Shown: piece by piece, positions 1-8,300 of the stretch
Numbering within the stretch: the first letter of the stretch is position 1
Layout: each line of letters starts with the position of its first letter
Position numbers and translations under genes: made by a program
Notes under the pieces: generated by a model
What the model saw: only the letters and a program-made list of their open reading frames with translations
Database searches by the model: none
What the model was told of the DNA's origin: nothing
From: G963704535 sp963704535
Lineage (GTDB): Bacteria; Chloroflexota; Chloroflexia; Chloroflexales; Roseiflexaceae
Assembly (NCBI GenBank): GCA_963704535.1
Contig: OY969916.1
Span: 5,456,001-5,520,000, forward strand
Direction: 5' to 3'
Length of the DNA: 64,000 nucleotides

Positions 1-678
1 GTGCGCTGGCAAAACTACGTCGATGCGCTGACCATTCTGCCGTTCTGGCGCTATGCGCTCAACACCCTGCTGATCACGGTCCTGACGACGGTCGGCGTGG
101 TCCTTTCCTCTTCGCTGTGCGCCTACGGCTTCGCGCGTATGCAGTTTCCTGGGCGCGACATGATCTTTATGGTCGTCTTGAGTGCGATCATGATTCCCTA
201 CGCAGTGCTGCTGATCCCGCAGTATATTATGTTTCGCGCGCTGGGCTGGCTCGATACCTTTCTGCCGCTGTGGGTGCCGCCCTGGTTCGGCGGCGGTGCT
301 TTCAACATCTTCCTGCTGCGCCAGTTCTTCCGCACCATCCCAACCGAGCTGTCCGACGCGGCACGCATCGACGGCGCCTCGGAGCTGGGGATCTACTGGC
401 GCATCATCATGCCGCTCGCGGGGCCGGCGCTGGCCACGGTTGCGATCTTTACCGTGCTCAACACCTGGAATGACTTCCTGGCACCAGTCGTCTACATCTC
501 GTCACAGGACAAATTCACCCTGGCGCTTGGCCTGGCGCAATATCGCGGTATCATGGCCACACAGTGGCATTACTTGATGGCAGCATCGACCACCGTGATC
601 GTGCCGACACTAGTGCTGTTCCTGTTGGCGCAGCGCTATTTTGTCAGAGGGGTTGTCCTCACCGGCCTGAAAGGATAG
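1..678 (+). CDS. Carbohydrate ABC transporter permease (MalG/UgpE type), 5'-truncated
   Basis: Inner-membrane permease of a binding-protein-dependent sugar importer. The visible 225 residues are very hydrophobic. They contain the cytoplasmic EAA loop (DAARIDGASELGIYWRIIMP, about residues 120-139) that contacts the ATPase, and end in the YFVRGVVLTGLKG tail common to MalG-like permeases. Family members are usually 270-300 residues, so the first membrane segment probably lies before the window and the GTG at base 1 is probably not the real start. The GH127 gene starts 12 bases downstream on the same strand, so the imported sugar may be an arabinoside; that is inference from context. Confidence 0.9.
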   Translation: MRWQNYVDALTILPFWRYALNTLLITVLTTVGVVLSSSLCAYGFARMQFPGRDMIFMVVLSAIMIPYAVLLIPQYIMFRALGWLDTFLPLWVPPWFGGGAFNIFLLRQFFRTIPTELSDAARIDGASELGIYWRIIMPLAGPALATVAIFTVLNTWNDFLAPVVYISSQDKFTLALGLAQYRGIMATQWHYLMAASTTVIVPTLVLFLLAQRYFVRGVVLTGLKG

Positions 679-690
679 AAGGAAGCAAAC

Positions 691-2656
691 TTGAGCACAC
701 CATCTCCCACATCCGCGCTGCCGGCCGAGCCGGCCGAGAGCACGCCGCAACGGCGCTACGTACCCGTTCCGCATACCCAGGTGACGATCGCAGACGCGTT
801 CTGGGCGCCACGGCTCAGGGTCAACCGCGAGCGCAGCATCCCGCACATCTACCGCAAGTTGCTGGAGACCGGGCGCATCGACGCCTTCCGGCCCGATTGG
901 GACCCCGACGCTGCGACCCGGCGGCGTGACCTCATGGGGCGGGACGGCGGTAATGTTCTGGGACTCGGACGTGGCCAAATGGATCGAGGCCGCCAGCTAC
1001 AGCCTGGCCACCCACCCCGACCCCGAGCTTGGACGGGCTGCTGGACGAGGTGATCGAGCTGATCAGCCAGGCCCAGCACGCCGACGGCTACCTCAACACC
1101 TGGTTCACCGGCATCGACCCGCAGAACCGCTGGAAGAACCTGCGCGACTGGCATGAGCTGTACTGCGCCGGCCACCTGATCGAGGCGGCCGTGGCGCACT
1201 TCCAGGCCACCGGCAAGCGCACCCTGCTCGACGTGCTGCGCCGCTACGCCGACTACATCGGCGAGCGTCTTCGGCGCCGAGCCGGACCAGCGAGCGCGGC
1301 TACTGCGGCCACCCCGAGATCGAGCTGGCGCTGGTCAAGCTGGCCCGCGCCACCGGCGAACAACGCTACCTGGAACTGAGCCGCTACTTCGTGGATGAGC
1401 GCGGGCGCCAGCCGCACTACTTCGACCAGGAGGCGCGCGAGCGCGGCGACGACCCGGCGACATTCTGGGCCAGGTCGTATGAGTACAACCAGGCGCACCA
1501 GCCGGTGCGCGAGCAGCACGAAGTGGTCGGCCACGCCGTGCGCGCGGTCTACCTGTACAGCGCCATGGCCGACCTGGCCGGCGCGTATGGCGATGCCGAT
1601 CTGCTGGCGGCCAGCCGGCGCCTCTGGCAACACCTCACCACCACGCGCATGTATGTGATGGGTGGGATCGGCACCTCGCGCCACAACGAGGGCTTCACCG
1701 GCGACTACGACCTGCCCAACGAGAGCGCCTACGCCGAGACCTGCGCCGCGATCGGGCTGATCTTCTGGGCCCAGCGCATGCTCCAGCTCGACCTCGACCG
1801 GCGCTACGCCGATGTGCTGGAGCTGGCGCTCTACAACGCCGTGATCAGCGGCGTATCGTTCGACGGCGAGGCGTTCTTCTATGACAACCCGCTGGCCAGC
1901 AACGGCACGCACCACCGTCAACCCTGGTTCGGCTGCCCATGCTGCCCGCCCAACATCGCGCGCCTGCTGGCATCGCTTGGCGAGTACGTCTACGCCCAGA
2001 GCGATACCGATGCGGTCGTCCACCTATATGTGCAGGGCGCTGGGCAGTTCCGGCTTGGCGGGCAAACAGTGACGCTGCGCCAGGAGACGCGCTACCCGTG
2101 GGACGGCACTGTGGCGCTACGGGTGGAGACAGAGCGACCGGCGCGCTTTGGGCTGCGGCTGCGGCTGCCCGGCTGGTGCGCCGCGCCCCGGCTGGCGGTC
2201 AATGGCGCGCCGATCGATCTCGCGGGCTGCGTCGAGCAGGGCTACGCGCGGATCGAGCGGGAGTGGCGGGCCGGCGACGTGGTCACGCTCGACCTGCCCA
2301 TGCCGGTGGAGCGCGTATACGCTCACCCAGCCGTCGCCGACGATGTGGGCCAGGTGGCACTCCAGCGCGGGCCACTGGTCTACTGTCTGGAGCAGGCCGA
2401 CCATGATGTGCCGCTCGACCGGATCGTCCTGCCCGCAGCCGCCGAGCTATCCGAGCGCTTCGAGCCGGAGTTGCTGGGCGGCGTCGTCACGATCGGCGGC
2501 CCGGCACTGGCCCTCGACGCCTCCGGCTGGGACGGCACACTCTACCGCACGGCGCCGCCGACCACCCAGCCCTGCGCGGTCACGGCCATCCCCTACTATG
2601 CCTGGGACCATCGGGAGCCGGGCCGGATGCGTGTGTGGGTGCGGGCCGTAGAGTAG
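691..2656 (+). CDS. Glycoside hydrolase family 127 (beta-L-arabinofuranosidase-like), frame-disrupted
   Basis: GH127 enzymes remove terminal beta-L-arabinofuranose. The similarity runs the whole length but is split over frames: start region in frame 1 (TTG at 691, preceded by GAAGGAAGC), FWDSDVAKWIEAASYSLA in frame 2 near 957-1010, LDEVIELISQAQHADGYLNT in frame 3 from about 1030, VFGAEPDQ in frame 1 at 1267-1290, then frame 2 from 1292 to the stop. The family's metal/nucleophile region is intact in the last part: AETC (glutamate and cysteine) and GCPCCPPN. With four frame changes it is either a pseudogene or a victim of sequencing indels. The uninterrupted 3' part is 1391-2656. It probably forms an operon with the upstream sugar permease. 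Confidence 0.85.
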
Positions 2657-2795
2657 GGGCGGCTGAAAACTAAACCATAGCCAGGAACCGGCCTCGTAAC
2701 ACTGCGACGCCTCACAATCGTTCCATGATGCCTCATGGTCTTTCCATGACCCTTCATGATCGTTCCGCGCTGCGCCAACGAACGATCATGAAGGG

Positions 2796-2886
2796 TCATG
2801 ATCATTCGTTGGCTCGTCACGATGCTTCCGGCATGCCTCATGATCATCCGTTGGCTCGTCACGATGCTTCCGGCATGCCTCGATGA
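2796..2886. repeat. 42-bp tandem repeat, about two copies
   Basis: Copies start at 2796 and 2838 with TCATGATCAT and run through CGTTGGCTCGTCACGATGC to the next copy. A decayed third start follows at 2880. Related TCATGATCGTT words lie upstream at about 2754 and 2785. No coding function is apparent. Confidence 0.85.
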
Positions 2887-2967
2887 TCGTCCGTTGGCTC
2901 ACCAAGATAGGATCTACGTGGTCATCGAGCAAACGTGGTCTCAGCCTTCGGCAGAGTGGTATTCTTT

Positions 2968-3040
2968 CTTCCTTTTCTCGTCGATTTTTCGCCCGGCCGG
3001 GCGAAAAATCGACGAGAAAAAAGAGGTAGAAGTACCTTGC
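2968..3040. repeat. Dispersed long palindrome, copy 1
   Basis: An almost perfect inverted repeat: TTTTCTCGTCGATTTTTCGC is followed across a CGGCCGG centre by its reverse complement, giving arms of about 23 bases. The flank CTTCC on the left and AAGTACCTTGCTGCCG on the right are repeated with the same palindrome at 51935-52007. It is therefore a mobile or amplified unit, not a local terminator. It has no terminal T-run of the type expected for a simple terminator. Confidence 0.85.
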
Positions 3041-3274
3041 TGCCGAACTTCCTGAGCTTGACGAAGGGCAGGCAACAGCAGCGTTGCGGGCGCCACTGCG
3101 TATCCCCTGTCATCACGACAAGAGTCATGCGTATGATAATCTGACTGTGGCTCTCATGATTGCGATTCAAGCACTGAACCGAATATGGATCGATCACATA
3201 TGCTCGTCGCCTACAGGCCGGGCAGCCGGTTGAATAGCAATGGTCGTGTATTCAGAATAGTAAGGAAAAAATGT

Positions 3275-3634
3275 ATGCCAATTCGTTCAAACCGGCGCCT
3301 GACCACAGCAGAGATCGAGGCCGACCGCATCACGGTGATCGCGGTGAAAGGACTCACCAACTACGCACCGATGAACCCGGCCTACAGCATCTCAAAGGCC
3401 AGCGAGCAGGAAACGGCACTGGAGCAGGCGCGGCGCGAGGAGACTCGCGTGCTCATGGCGCTCACAGCGGCCCGCGACGCGGCGATCGCGGCCGAATGGG
3501 AACTCCACAACACCGTCCTCGGCATCAAGGCCCAAGTCATCGCCCAGTATGGCGACAACTCGGACGCGGTCCACGCGATCGGCCTCAAGAAGAAATCGGA
3601 GCGCAGGCGCCCAGCGCGCCGGAAGGCAGCGTAG
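3275..3634 (+). CDS. Conserved hypothetical protein, 119 aa
   Basis: A hydrophilic, mostly alpha-helical protein of unknown function. ATG at 3275 is preceded by AAGGA eight bases upstream, which fixes the start; an upstream in-frame extension lacks a binding site. The central part is rich in Ala/Glu/Arg heptad-like helix (residues about 48-85), followed by VIAQYGDNSDAVHAIGLKKK and a very basic tail (RRRPARRKAA). I recall similar small proteins with the AQYG-NSD-V-LGLKKKSERK ending in diverse bacteria, without assigned function. A strong intrinsic terminator follows at 3650-3713. Confidence 0.75.
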   Translation: MPIRSNRRLTTAEIEADRITVIAVKGLTNYAPMNPAYSISKASEQETALEQARREETRVLMALTAARDAAIAAEWELHNTVLGIKAQVIAQYGDNSDAVHAIGLKKKSERRRPARRKAA

Positions 3635-3649
3635 CGACGTCGAAGGACA

Positions 3650-3713
3650 AGAAGAAACCACGGGGCACAGCAGGATGGGGCCGATACCGCTGTGTCGCCG
3701 TGGTTTTTTCTTA
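3650..3713 (+). terminator. Rho-independent terminator
   Basis: AAACCACGG...CACAGC pairs with GCTGTG...CCGTGG across a 14-base loop and is followed by TTTTTTCTT. It sits 16 bases after the stop of the 119-aa gene. Confidence 0.85.
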
Positions 3714-3837
3714 CCTATAACGGAACCCCTACCCTTGCGAACCAACTTGTGCTATCCTAGCGGCATAATACCAAGTTGGGCGGCTAGCGCAATCAGCACC
3801 CTTCTAAGTCTTGAAGTAAAACAAGGAGAAATCAGCC

Positions 3838-3963
3838 ATGAAACAAAAACCGCCTTCACAACCGATGAGTGCGAATAAATTAGGTTTAGGAGTTGCAATC
3901 GGCATTGGAATTGGAGCCTTCCTCGGTATGGCACTACACAATAGTGCATTAGGAGTGGGATAA
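3838..3963 (+). CDS. Small glycine-zipper membrane peptide, 41 aa
   Basis: A 41-residue ORF with a good binding site (AAGGAGA, 10 bases before the ATG). After a short polar N-terminus (MKQKPPSQPMSANK) comes one hydrophobic helix with a GxxxG-like pattern, GVAIGIGIGAFLGMALHN, typical of glycine-zipper single-span peptides. Its stop codon TAA directly abuts the ATG of the glutaredoxin-like gene, so the two are probably translationally coupled. The function is unknown. Confidence 0.7.
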   Translation: MKQKPPSQPMSANKLGLGVAIGIGIGAFLGMALHNSALGVG

Positions 3964-4326
3964 ATGCTAGACGCAATTATTGTCTACGGTCACCCAACCT
4001 GCCCAGCCCTCGGGCCAGTCAAAGGGCTACTAACACAATCGAAGGTCAAGTTTGAATATATTGACATTCATCAGGATAGCGTTGCCGCCGCTCGTGTTCG
4101 CGCTATCAATAACGGTAATGAAAGCGTACCTACGCTTGTCTTTCCCGATGGTAGCACTTTGACTGAGCCGACTGTTGGAGAACTCCAGTCTAAATTGGAA
4201 TCCTTGGGATATAAAGTCGGCCTTGTCGCATGGTTGATTGGCAACATCTGGCTTATTTTTTTTACAGTTGCTGGTGTTCTGATCGCCGTTCTGATCACCG
4301 TGTTGCGCTTTCTCGGAGTTTTTTAG
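3964..4326 (+). CDS. Membrane-anchored glutaredoxin-like protein
   Basis: A thioredoxin-fold thiol protein of 120 residues. The N-terminal 78 residues follow the glutaredoxin pattern: IIVYGHPTCPALGPVK with a single-cysteine CPAL site, then the cis-proline loop SVPTLVFPDGSTLTEPT. The C-terminal 40 residues form one or two hydrophobic helices (VAWLIGNIWLIFF, VAGVLIAVLITVL), so the redox domain is probably tethered to the cytoplasmic membrane. It starts immediately after the stop of the 41-aa membrane peptide. Codon use and base composition here are more AT-rich than in the flanking GC-rich genes, which could mean acquisition by transfer. Confidence 0.8.
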   Translation: MLDAIIVYGHPTCPALGPVKGLLTQSKVKFEYIDIHQDSVAAARVRAINNGNESVPTLVFPDGSTLTEPTVGELQSKLESLGYKVGLVAWLIGNIWLIFFTVAGVLIAVLITVLRFLGVF

Positions 4327-4485
4327 AAATGCTGTTTGCATCGAAGCAATTCAAGCCGCTCTAGCCTTCGCGGCCGCCGTCCTGCGCGCTGATGTCGTTT
4401 ACGCTGTGACCGATAAAGCGGTGCATTCAGCGTCATATCCCCCGGCCTGATTCGGATTCGCCCTCGAATTTAAAAGGAAATCCCC

Positions 4486-4905
4486 GTGTTACGATCACTT
4501 CTGTTGCGCATCGGCATCGGCGGGCTACCCGCGACCACTCGCTCCGCCATCGAGCCGGAGGGCATCGACATCCTTCAAGAAGGCCTCTGGGGCTCGATCA
4601 CCTACCGCAACTACCGGGCGCCCGGCCGCTACTCGTCGTGGCGGCGCACCGGCATCATCGGCGCCCTCGCGCTGACCTCGCGGCGTGTCGTGGCCTACGG
4701 CTTCGCCCAGCGGCTGCTCGACATCCCCTACGACCACCCCACGTTCGCGGCGGTCACGTTCGCCCTGGAGGGCCAGGGACACCTGTGCGCCACCTTCGAG
4801 GCATCCACATTCCACGTCGATCGGTCGGGCACGATCGAGCTGCGGTTCCGCACGCCCCAGGCGGCGCGCATCGTTGAGTTGCTGCGGCAACGGGGGATGG
4901 GATAA
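4486..4905 (+). CDS. Conserved hypothetical protein, 139 aa
   Basis: Starts with GTG after AAAAGGAAA. I do not recognise a named family. The pattern ITYRNYRAPGRYSSWRR...GALALTSRRVVAY suggests a small beta-rich domain of the bacterial PH-like kind, in which a strand-turn 'LTSRRVVAY' motif is common; this is a tentative comparison. There is no signal peptide or membrane segment. The stop is followed at once by a heptamer microsatellite. Confidence 0.65.
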   Translation: MLRSLLLRIGIGGLPATTRSAIEPEGIDILQEGLWGSITYRNYRAPGRYSSWRRTGIIGALALTSRRVVAYGFAQRLLDIPYDHPTFAAVTFALEGQGHLCATFEASTFHVDRSGTIELRFRTPQAARIVELLRQRGMG

Positions 4906-4960
4906 GAACAAAGAACAAAGAACCAAGAACCGAGAACCAAGAACCAAGAACCGAGAACCG
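4906..4960. repeat. Heptanucleotide microsatellite (AAGAACC/AACAAAG)
   Basis: About seven imperfect copies of a 7-bp word (AACAAAG, AAGAACC, GAGAACC). The array begins within the stop codon region of the preceding gene. Confidence 0.85.
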
Positions 4961-5061
4961 AAGATCGCCGTACGATGATATGCGATATGTCGATGTCGCG
5001 CGGGTGGTACGCCGATCGTTCATCATGGCGCAACGTAGTGACGGTTCTTGGTCGATCATGG

Positions 5062-5117
5062 TCAACGCAACACGCAACACGCAACACGCAACACGTTTCA
5101 CGCATCACGTTTCACGC
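5062..5117. repeat. Heptanucleotide microsatellite (AACACGC, TTTCACG)
   Basis: Four AACACGC units pass into TTTCACG/ATCACG units. The array runs into the 3' end of the convergent M24 peptidase gene. Confidence 0.85.
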
Positions 5118-6345
5118 CCTCGATCGGTATCACCAGATCCCTGGGGAACGGTGTGAGGCTCTCGAAGTGGCCGTCGGGCGTGCAGTAGTAGGTATCCTCG
5201 ATTCGCACGCCGTAGCCCTTGCTTGGGTAGTAGACCCCCGGCTCGATCGTGAAGACCGCGCCCGGCACCAGGGTATCGCCGCGATCCTGGAGCGCCGGGA
5301 ACTTAAGATCCTCGTGGACCTCCAGCCCGAGGCCGTGGCCCAGCGAGTGAATGTAGCCCTCCTCGATCGGGTAGGTGCTGCCGATCGTCGGGTGGCCGCG
5401 CGCTTCGAGGTAATTGCAGACCATGTCTTGGTAGACCTTGGTCGGCGCGCCGGCCTCCAGCTCCCCGATCACTTGCTCGAACGAGCCCATCACGTCGTCG
5501 TAGGCCTGCTGGAGCTCGGGCGGCGCGTAGCCGATCGCGAAGGTGCGGGTCATGTCGTGATAGTAGCCGCCGCCCTCGCATGGGAAGATGTCGAAGACGA
5601 TCGCCTCGCCAAGCCGCAGCGGCGCCACCTCGTCGCCGGTGGCGTGCGGCAGCCCGGCGTCGCGGCCCTGCGCGAAGATCGTGCCGTACGGCGCGTCGAG
5701 CCCCTGCGCGGCCAGCTCGCGCCCGATCAGCTGCTTGACATGGCCGATCGTGAGCGGCGCGCCGTCGGAGCCGACCAATACCTCGCCGTCGGCGCGCCCG
5801 GAGCGGATGAAGTCGACCACCGCCTGAACCACGGCGCAGGTCTTGCGGCCCACGCGGCGCATGATCTCGATCTCCTCCAGCTCCTTGGTGAGCCGCGCGG
5901 TCGAGATGATGTCGCGCTCGAACTCAGCGACGATCTCGAAGCCGGGGATCTGCTGCGCCAGCGCCGCCGTGATCGCGAAGAACGGCCCGGCCTTGACGGT
6001 GCCGTAGACGCCGACGCGCCCGCCGATGCCGAGGTCGGTATACATGCGCCGCCGGTACTCGACCTGGGCGGCGAATGCGTCCGGGAACTCCTGCTGGATC
6101 TCACGCATATTCCAGCGGTCGCGCGGGACGAGGACCAGCCCGGTCGCCTCGGCCTGCTGGCGCTCCATGACGCCGTAGACCAGCATGGCCGGCTCGCCGC
6201 GCTTTTTCAGGACCAGGCCGGTCAGGTGCGCGCCGCCGACGAAGTAGTTGAAGTCGGGGTTGGCGCTGCCGAGGCCGTCCGGCCCCTCGACGATGATCGC
6301 GTCAAGGTTGCGCTCGGCCATCAATCGGTCAAGATCGCGTTTCAA
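5098..6345 (-). CDS. M24 family metallopeptidase (Xaa-Pro aminopeptidase-like)
   Basis: A cytosolic, dinuclear-metal aminopeptidase of the pita-bread fold, 415 residues, the usual length for prolidase/aminopeptidase P relatives. The N-terminal half is a creatinase-type domain. The C-terminal catalytic half shows all five metal ligands: Asp in IVFDIFP, Asp in YYHDMTRTF, His in HSLGHGLGLEVHE, Glu in FTIEPGVYYP and Glu in VRIEDTYY. The ATG at 6345 follows AAACCTCC-side repeats with only a weak purine stretch (GAGG) upstream. The stop region overlaps a heptamer array. The exact substrate cannot be told from sequence. Confidence 0.9.
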   Translation of the reverse strand: MKRDLDRLMAERNLDAIIVEGPDGLGSANPDFNYFVGGAHLTGLVLKKRGEPAMLVYGVMERQQAEATGLVLVPRDRWNMREIQQEFPDAFAAQVEYRRRMYTDLGIGGRVGVYGTVKAGPFFAITAALAQQIPGFEIVAEFERDIISTARLTKELEEIEIMRRVGRKTCAVVQAVVDFIRSGRADGEVLVGSDGAPLTIGHVKQLIGRELAAQGLDAPYGTIFAQGRDAGLPHATGDEVAPLRLGEAIVFDIFPCEGGGYYHDMTRTFAIGYAPPELQQAYDDVMGSFEQVIGELEAGAPTKVYQDMVCNYLEARGHPTIGSTYPIEEGYIHSLGHGLGLEVHEDLKFPALQDRGDTLVPGAVFTIEPGVYYPSKGYGVRIEDTYYCTPDGHFESLTPFPRDLVIPIEGVKRDA

Positions 6346-6369
6346 TCAAACCTCCTCATTTCTTAATCG

Positions 6370-6512
6370 CCCAAGATCCGTGGTGGGAAGGGATTCTTGA
6401 GGGGGCTTCCCCCTCAAACTCCCCCTTTTCAGACAGCCACTCATCGTGGTGGGAAAGGGGATCTTGAGGGGCTTCCCCTCAAACTCCCCCTTTTCAGACA
6501 GCCTCAAGGCAT
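6370..6512. repeat. Two tandem half-copies of the TIR/hairpin element
   Basis: Two copies in the same orientation, about 6379-6437 and 6448-6510. Each has GATTCTTGAGGGG / CCCCTCAAACTCCCCC arms and ends in TTTTCAGACAGCC, which is one terminal repeat of the element seen complete at 33329-33430. The opposite terminal repeat is missing in both. Confidence 0.8.
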
Positions 6513-6761
6513 CTGTGGGAACAAAGTGTAGCATAATTCAGGGTACCGCCGTGCGATGTGTTCAATGAAGACGTTGACGTAGGGGTGGCCCTCGCAGTCG
6601 CCCGTCGATGGCGCCGAAATTCCACGCGGGCAACGACCGTCGATGATCATCAATGGGGCGGGTGCGAGGCCCGTCGTTGATTCGGTTCGGTGGCGTCATC
6701 GGCATCGTTGCATACGATGCACCAACGCAACCACGCCACGACGACCACGATGGCGATACCG

Positions 6762-7748
6762 CTAGGGCGACTCGTTGCTCTGTCCGTTGAGTGGGGCACG
6801 GTCGAAGTGCTGGGCCAGCGCTTCCTGCGGGCTGCGCACGGTCGTGATCCCTTCCAGCCCGACGCCGAGCTGGACCAGCGTCATGGCGACGCCGGCAGAG
6901 ATCCCACTAATGGTCACCCGGCAGCCGAGCAGCCGCAGCGATTGGGCGGTGTGGACCAGGCCACGCGCGGTGGTAGTGTCCATCACGGGGACGCCGGCGA
7001 TGTCGAGGATGACCAGACGCGCGCGGCGGGCGCTGGCCTCGGCCAGGAGCCGGCTGGTGAGCGCCTGGCTGCGGCGGCTATCGACATGGCCGATGAGCGG
7101 CGCGAATAGCACCCCCTCGGCCAGCGGCACCGCCGGCGTCTCCAGCGTGGTCACCAGGTCGAGCAGTTGGCGCTGCTGGTCGAGCTGCGCCGTCATCTGC
7201 TCATTGGCGGCCGCAAGCGCCCCAGCCTGTTGCTCGGCGCGGGCCTGCTCTTCCTCGGCCCGGCGCGCGTTTTGCTCCACATCGCGCTGGACGTTGTCCA
7301 TCACCAAGCGGGCCAACGCCATGCCCCCAACGACCATGCAGTACAGGACGACGACCGGGGCGCCCAGGTCAAGGTCAGTTCCGCCTGCGCGCGCTACCAG
7401 CACCAGCGGGGTCGCGACCGCCACCAGGAGCACCCACAAGGGCCGCCCCATAATCAGGGCAAAGATCGGCGGGATGAGCAACGACAGCACCGTCTCGCGG
7501 TTCAGCCGCGGGTCGGGCGGCACCAGCGCCGGGACGATCACGCTGATGACGAGCAGGGCAGAGTGGGCATAGCGCCATCCCCACCAGTAGAGGAGTAGCA
7601 CGATACCAACTGTCAGCGCTCCCGCAGCGGTGATGAGAACGCGCTCGACGGCGGTCCCGCTCATAATCTGATACAGCAGAATCAAGATCAAGCCGACCAG
7701 CATCACGAACTGTAGCCCGATCACAACCTGTCGCTGCGTGATCCGCAT
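6762..7748 (-). CDS. Membrane-sensor STAS-domain protein
   Basis: A 328-residue protein. ATG at 7748 has GAGGAG seven bases upstream; a longer frame upstream only translates microsatellite sequence. The N-terminal 150 residues make five or six membrane helices (VIGLQFVMLVGLILILLYQI and following). A coiled coil rich in Ala/Glu/Gln (about 165-210) leads to a C-terminal STAS domain (about 225-320: PLIGHVDSRRSQ, RLVILDIAGVPVMDTTTA, GCRVTISGISAGVAMTLV). This is the RsbR/RsbS-like arrangement, in which the STAS domain can be phosphorylated on the Thr of the DTTTA segment. The role is probably stress or light/energy signalling, but no partner kinase is adjacent. Confidence 0.8.
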   Translation of the reverse strand: MRITQRQVVIGLQFVMLVGLILILLYQIMSGTAVERVLITAAGALTVGIVLLLYWWGWRYAHSALLVISVIVPALVPPDPRLNRETVLSLLIPPIFALIMGRPLWVLLVAVATPLVLVARAGGTDLDLGAPVVVLYCMVVGGMALARLVMDNVQRDVEQNARRAEEEQARAEQQAGALAAANEQMTAQLDQQRQLLDLVTTLETPAVPLAEGVLFAPLIGHVDSRRSQALTSRLLAEASARRARLVILDIAGVPVMDTTTARGLVHTAQSLRLLGCRVTISGISAGVAMTLVQLGVGLEGITTVRSPQEALAQHFDRAPLNGQSNESP

Positions 7749-7813
7749 ATGCGTGCTCCTCGTCTCTGGGTCGCCGCTCGGTGTATGATACCAAATCCCG
7801 CGTATCTCTGCCC

Positions 7814-7930
7814 AGAACAAAGAACAAAGAACAGAGAACAAAGAACCAATCACCGACCACCGACCACCGACCACCGACCACCGACCACCGACCACGCAAC
7901 ACGCAACACGCAACACGCAACACGCAACAT
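7814..7930. repeat. Three adjacent heptanucleotide microsatellites
   Basis: AACAAAG units (7814-7848), ACCACCG units (7856-7896) and AACACGC units (7896-7928) follow one another. They lie in the 552-bp gap between the STAS gene and dnaE, which otherwise holds only the promoter and hairpin listed below. Confidence 0.9.
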
Positions 7931-8033
7931 AATGCTACGGACCACGGACAACGGACCAAGGACTATCCACAGGTTCTCCACAAAATTGCTTACACACTCA
8001 CCGCCTATCCACTAGGAACCCGCCGCATGACTG

Positions 8034-8042
8034 TGCTATAAT
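8034..8042 (+). promoter_or_regulatory. Extended -10 promoter, probably for dnaE
   Basis: TGCTATAAT is a TGn-TATAAT extended -10 box. No good -35 is visible 16-18 bases upstream. It would give dnaE a leader of about 250 bases. Confidence 0.45.
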
Positions 8043-8217
8043 GGCCCTGTTGATTTAGCGACAGGTTAACTTGACACTTCGTTATGTTTATCCAGGCGAT
8101 GCAAAAGCCATGGTTTTAACACCTTATGCTGACACGAACGATGCTATTTGGCGTGTGAGAGTCGTCAGCATGTTTGTGTTATCGGTAGTAGTGTAAATTG
8201 TTTCTCTTAGAGATAGA

Positions 8218-8268
8218 GGAAAGGGGTTCTTGAGGGGGCTTCCCCCTCAAACTCCCCCTTTTCAAGCA
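8218..8268 (+). repeat. TIR/hairpin element fragment in the dnaE leader
   Basis: Arms TTGAGGGGG and CCCCCTCAA around CTT, followed by ACTCCCCCTTTTCA. It lies only 33 bases before the dnaE ATG. On the plus strand the hairpin is followed by TTTT, so it could act as an attenuator. Confidence 0.75.
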
Positions 8269-8300
8269 TCGGGCGTAGAGAACGCGCCTTGGAGCGTGCC

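Larger units (their letters stand above)
2657..3274. other. Gene-free, repeat-bearing intergenic region
   Basis: No convincing gene on either strand. It holds variations on TCATGATCAT, a 42-bp tandem repeat (2796-2886) and a long palindrome (about 2970-3023), both listed separately. The last 200 bases show no feature I recognise apart from the ribosome binding site of the next gene. Confidence 0.6.

Noticed and set aside
4975..6366. Plus-strand open frame of 463 codons
   Set aside because: It is the antisense shadow of the M24 peptidase, whose conserved metal ligands are on the minus strand. Similar long antisense frames lie over MenE, MenF, the permease-prenyltransferase, GAF kinase and GH5-GH6 genes and were dropped for the same reason.
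6540..6620. Minus-strand segment reading CEGHPYVNVFIEHIARRYPE
   Set aside because: It looks protein-like, but it has no start, no family match and no continuation. At most it is a remnant, so it is not listed as a gene.
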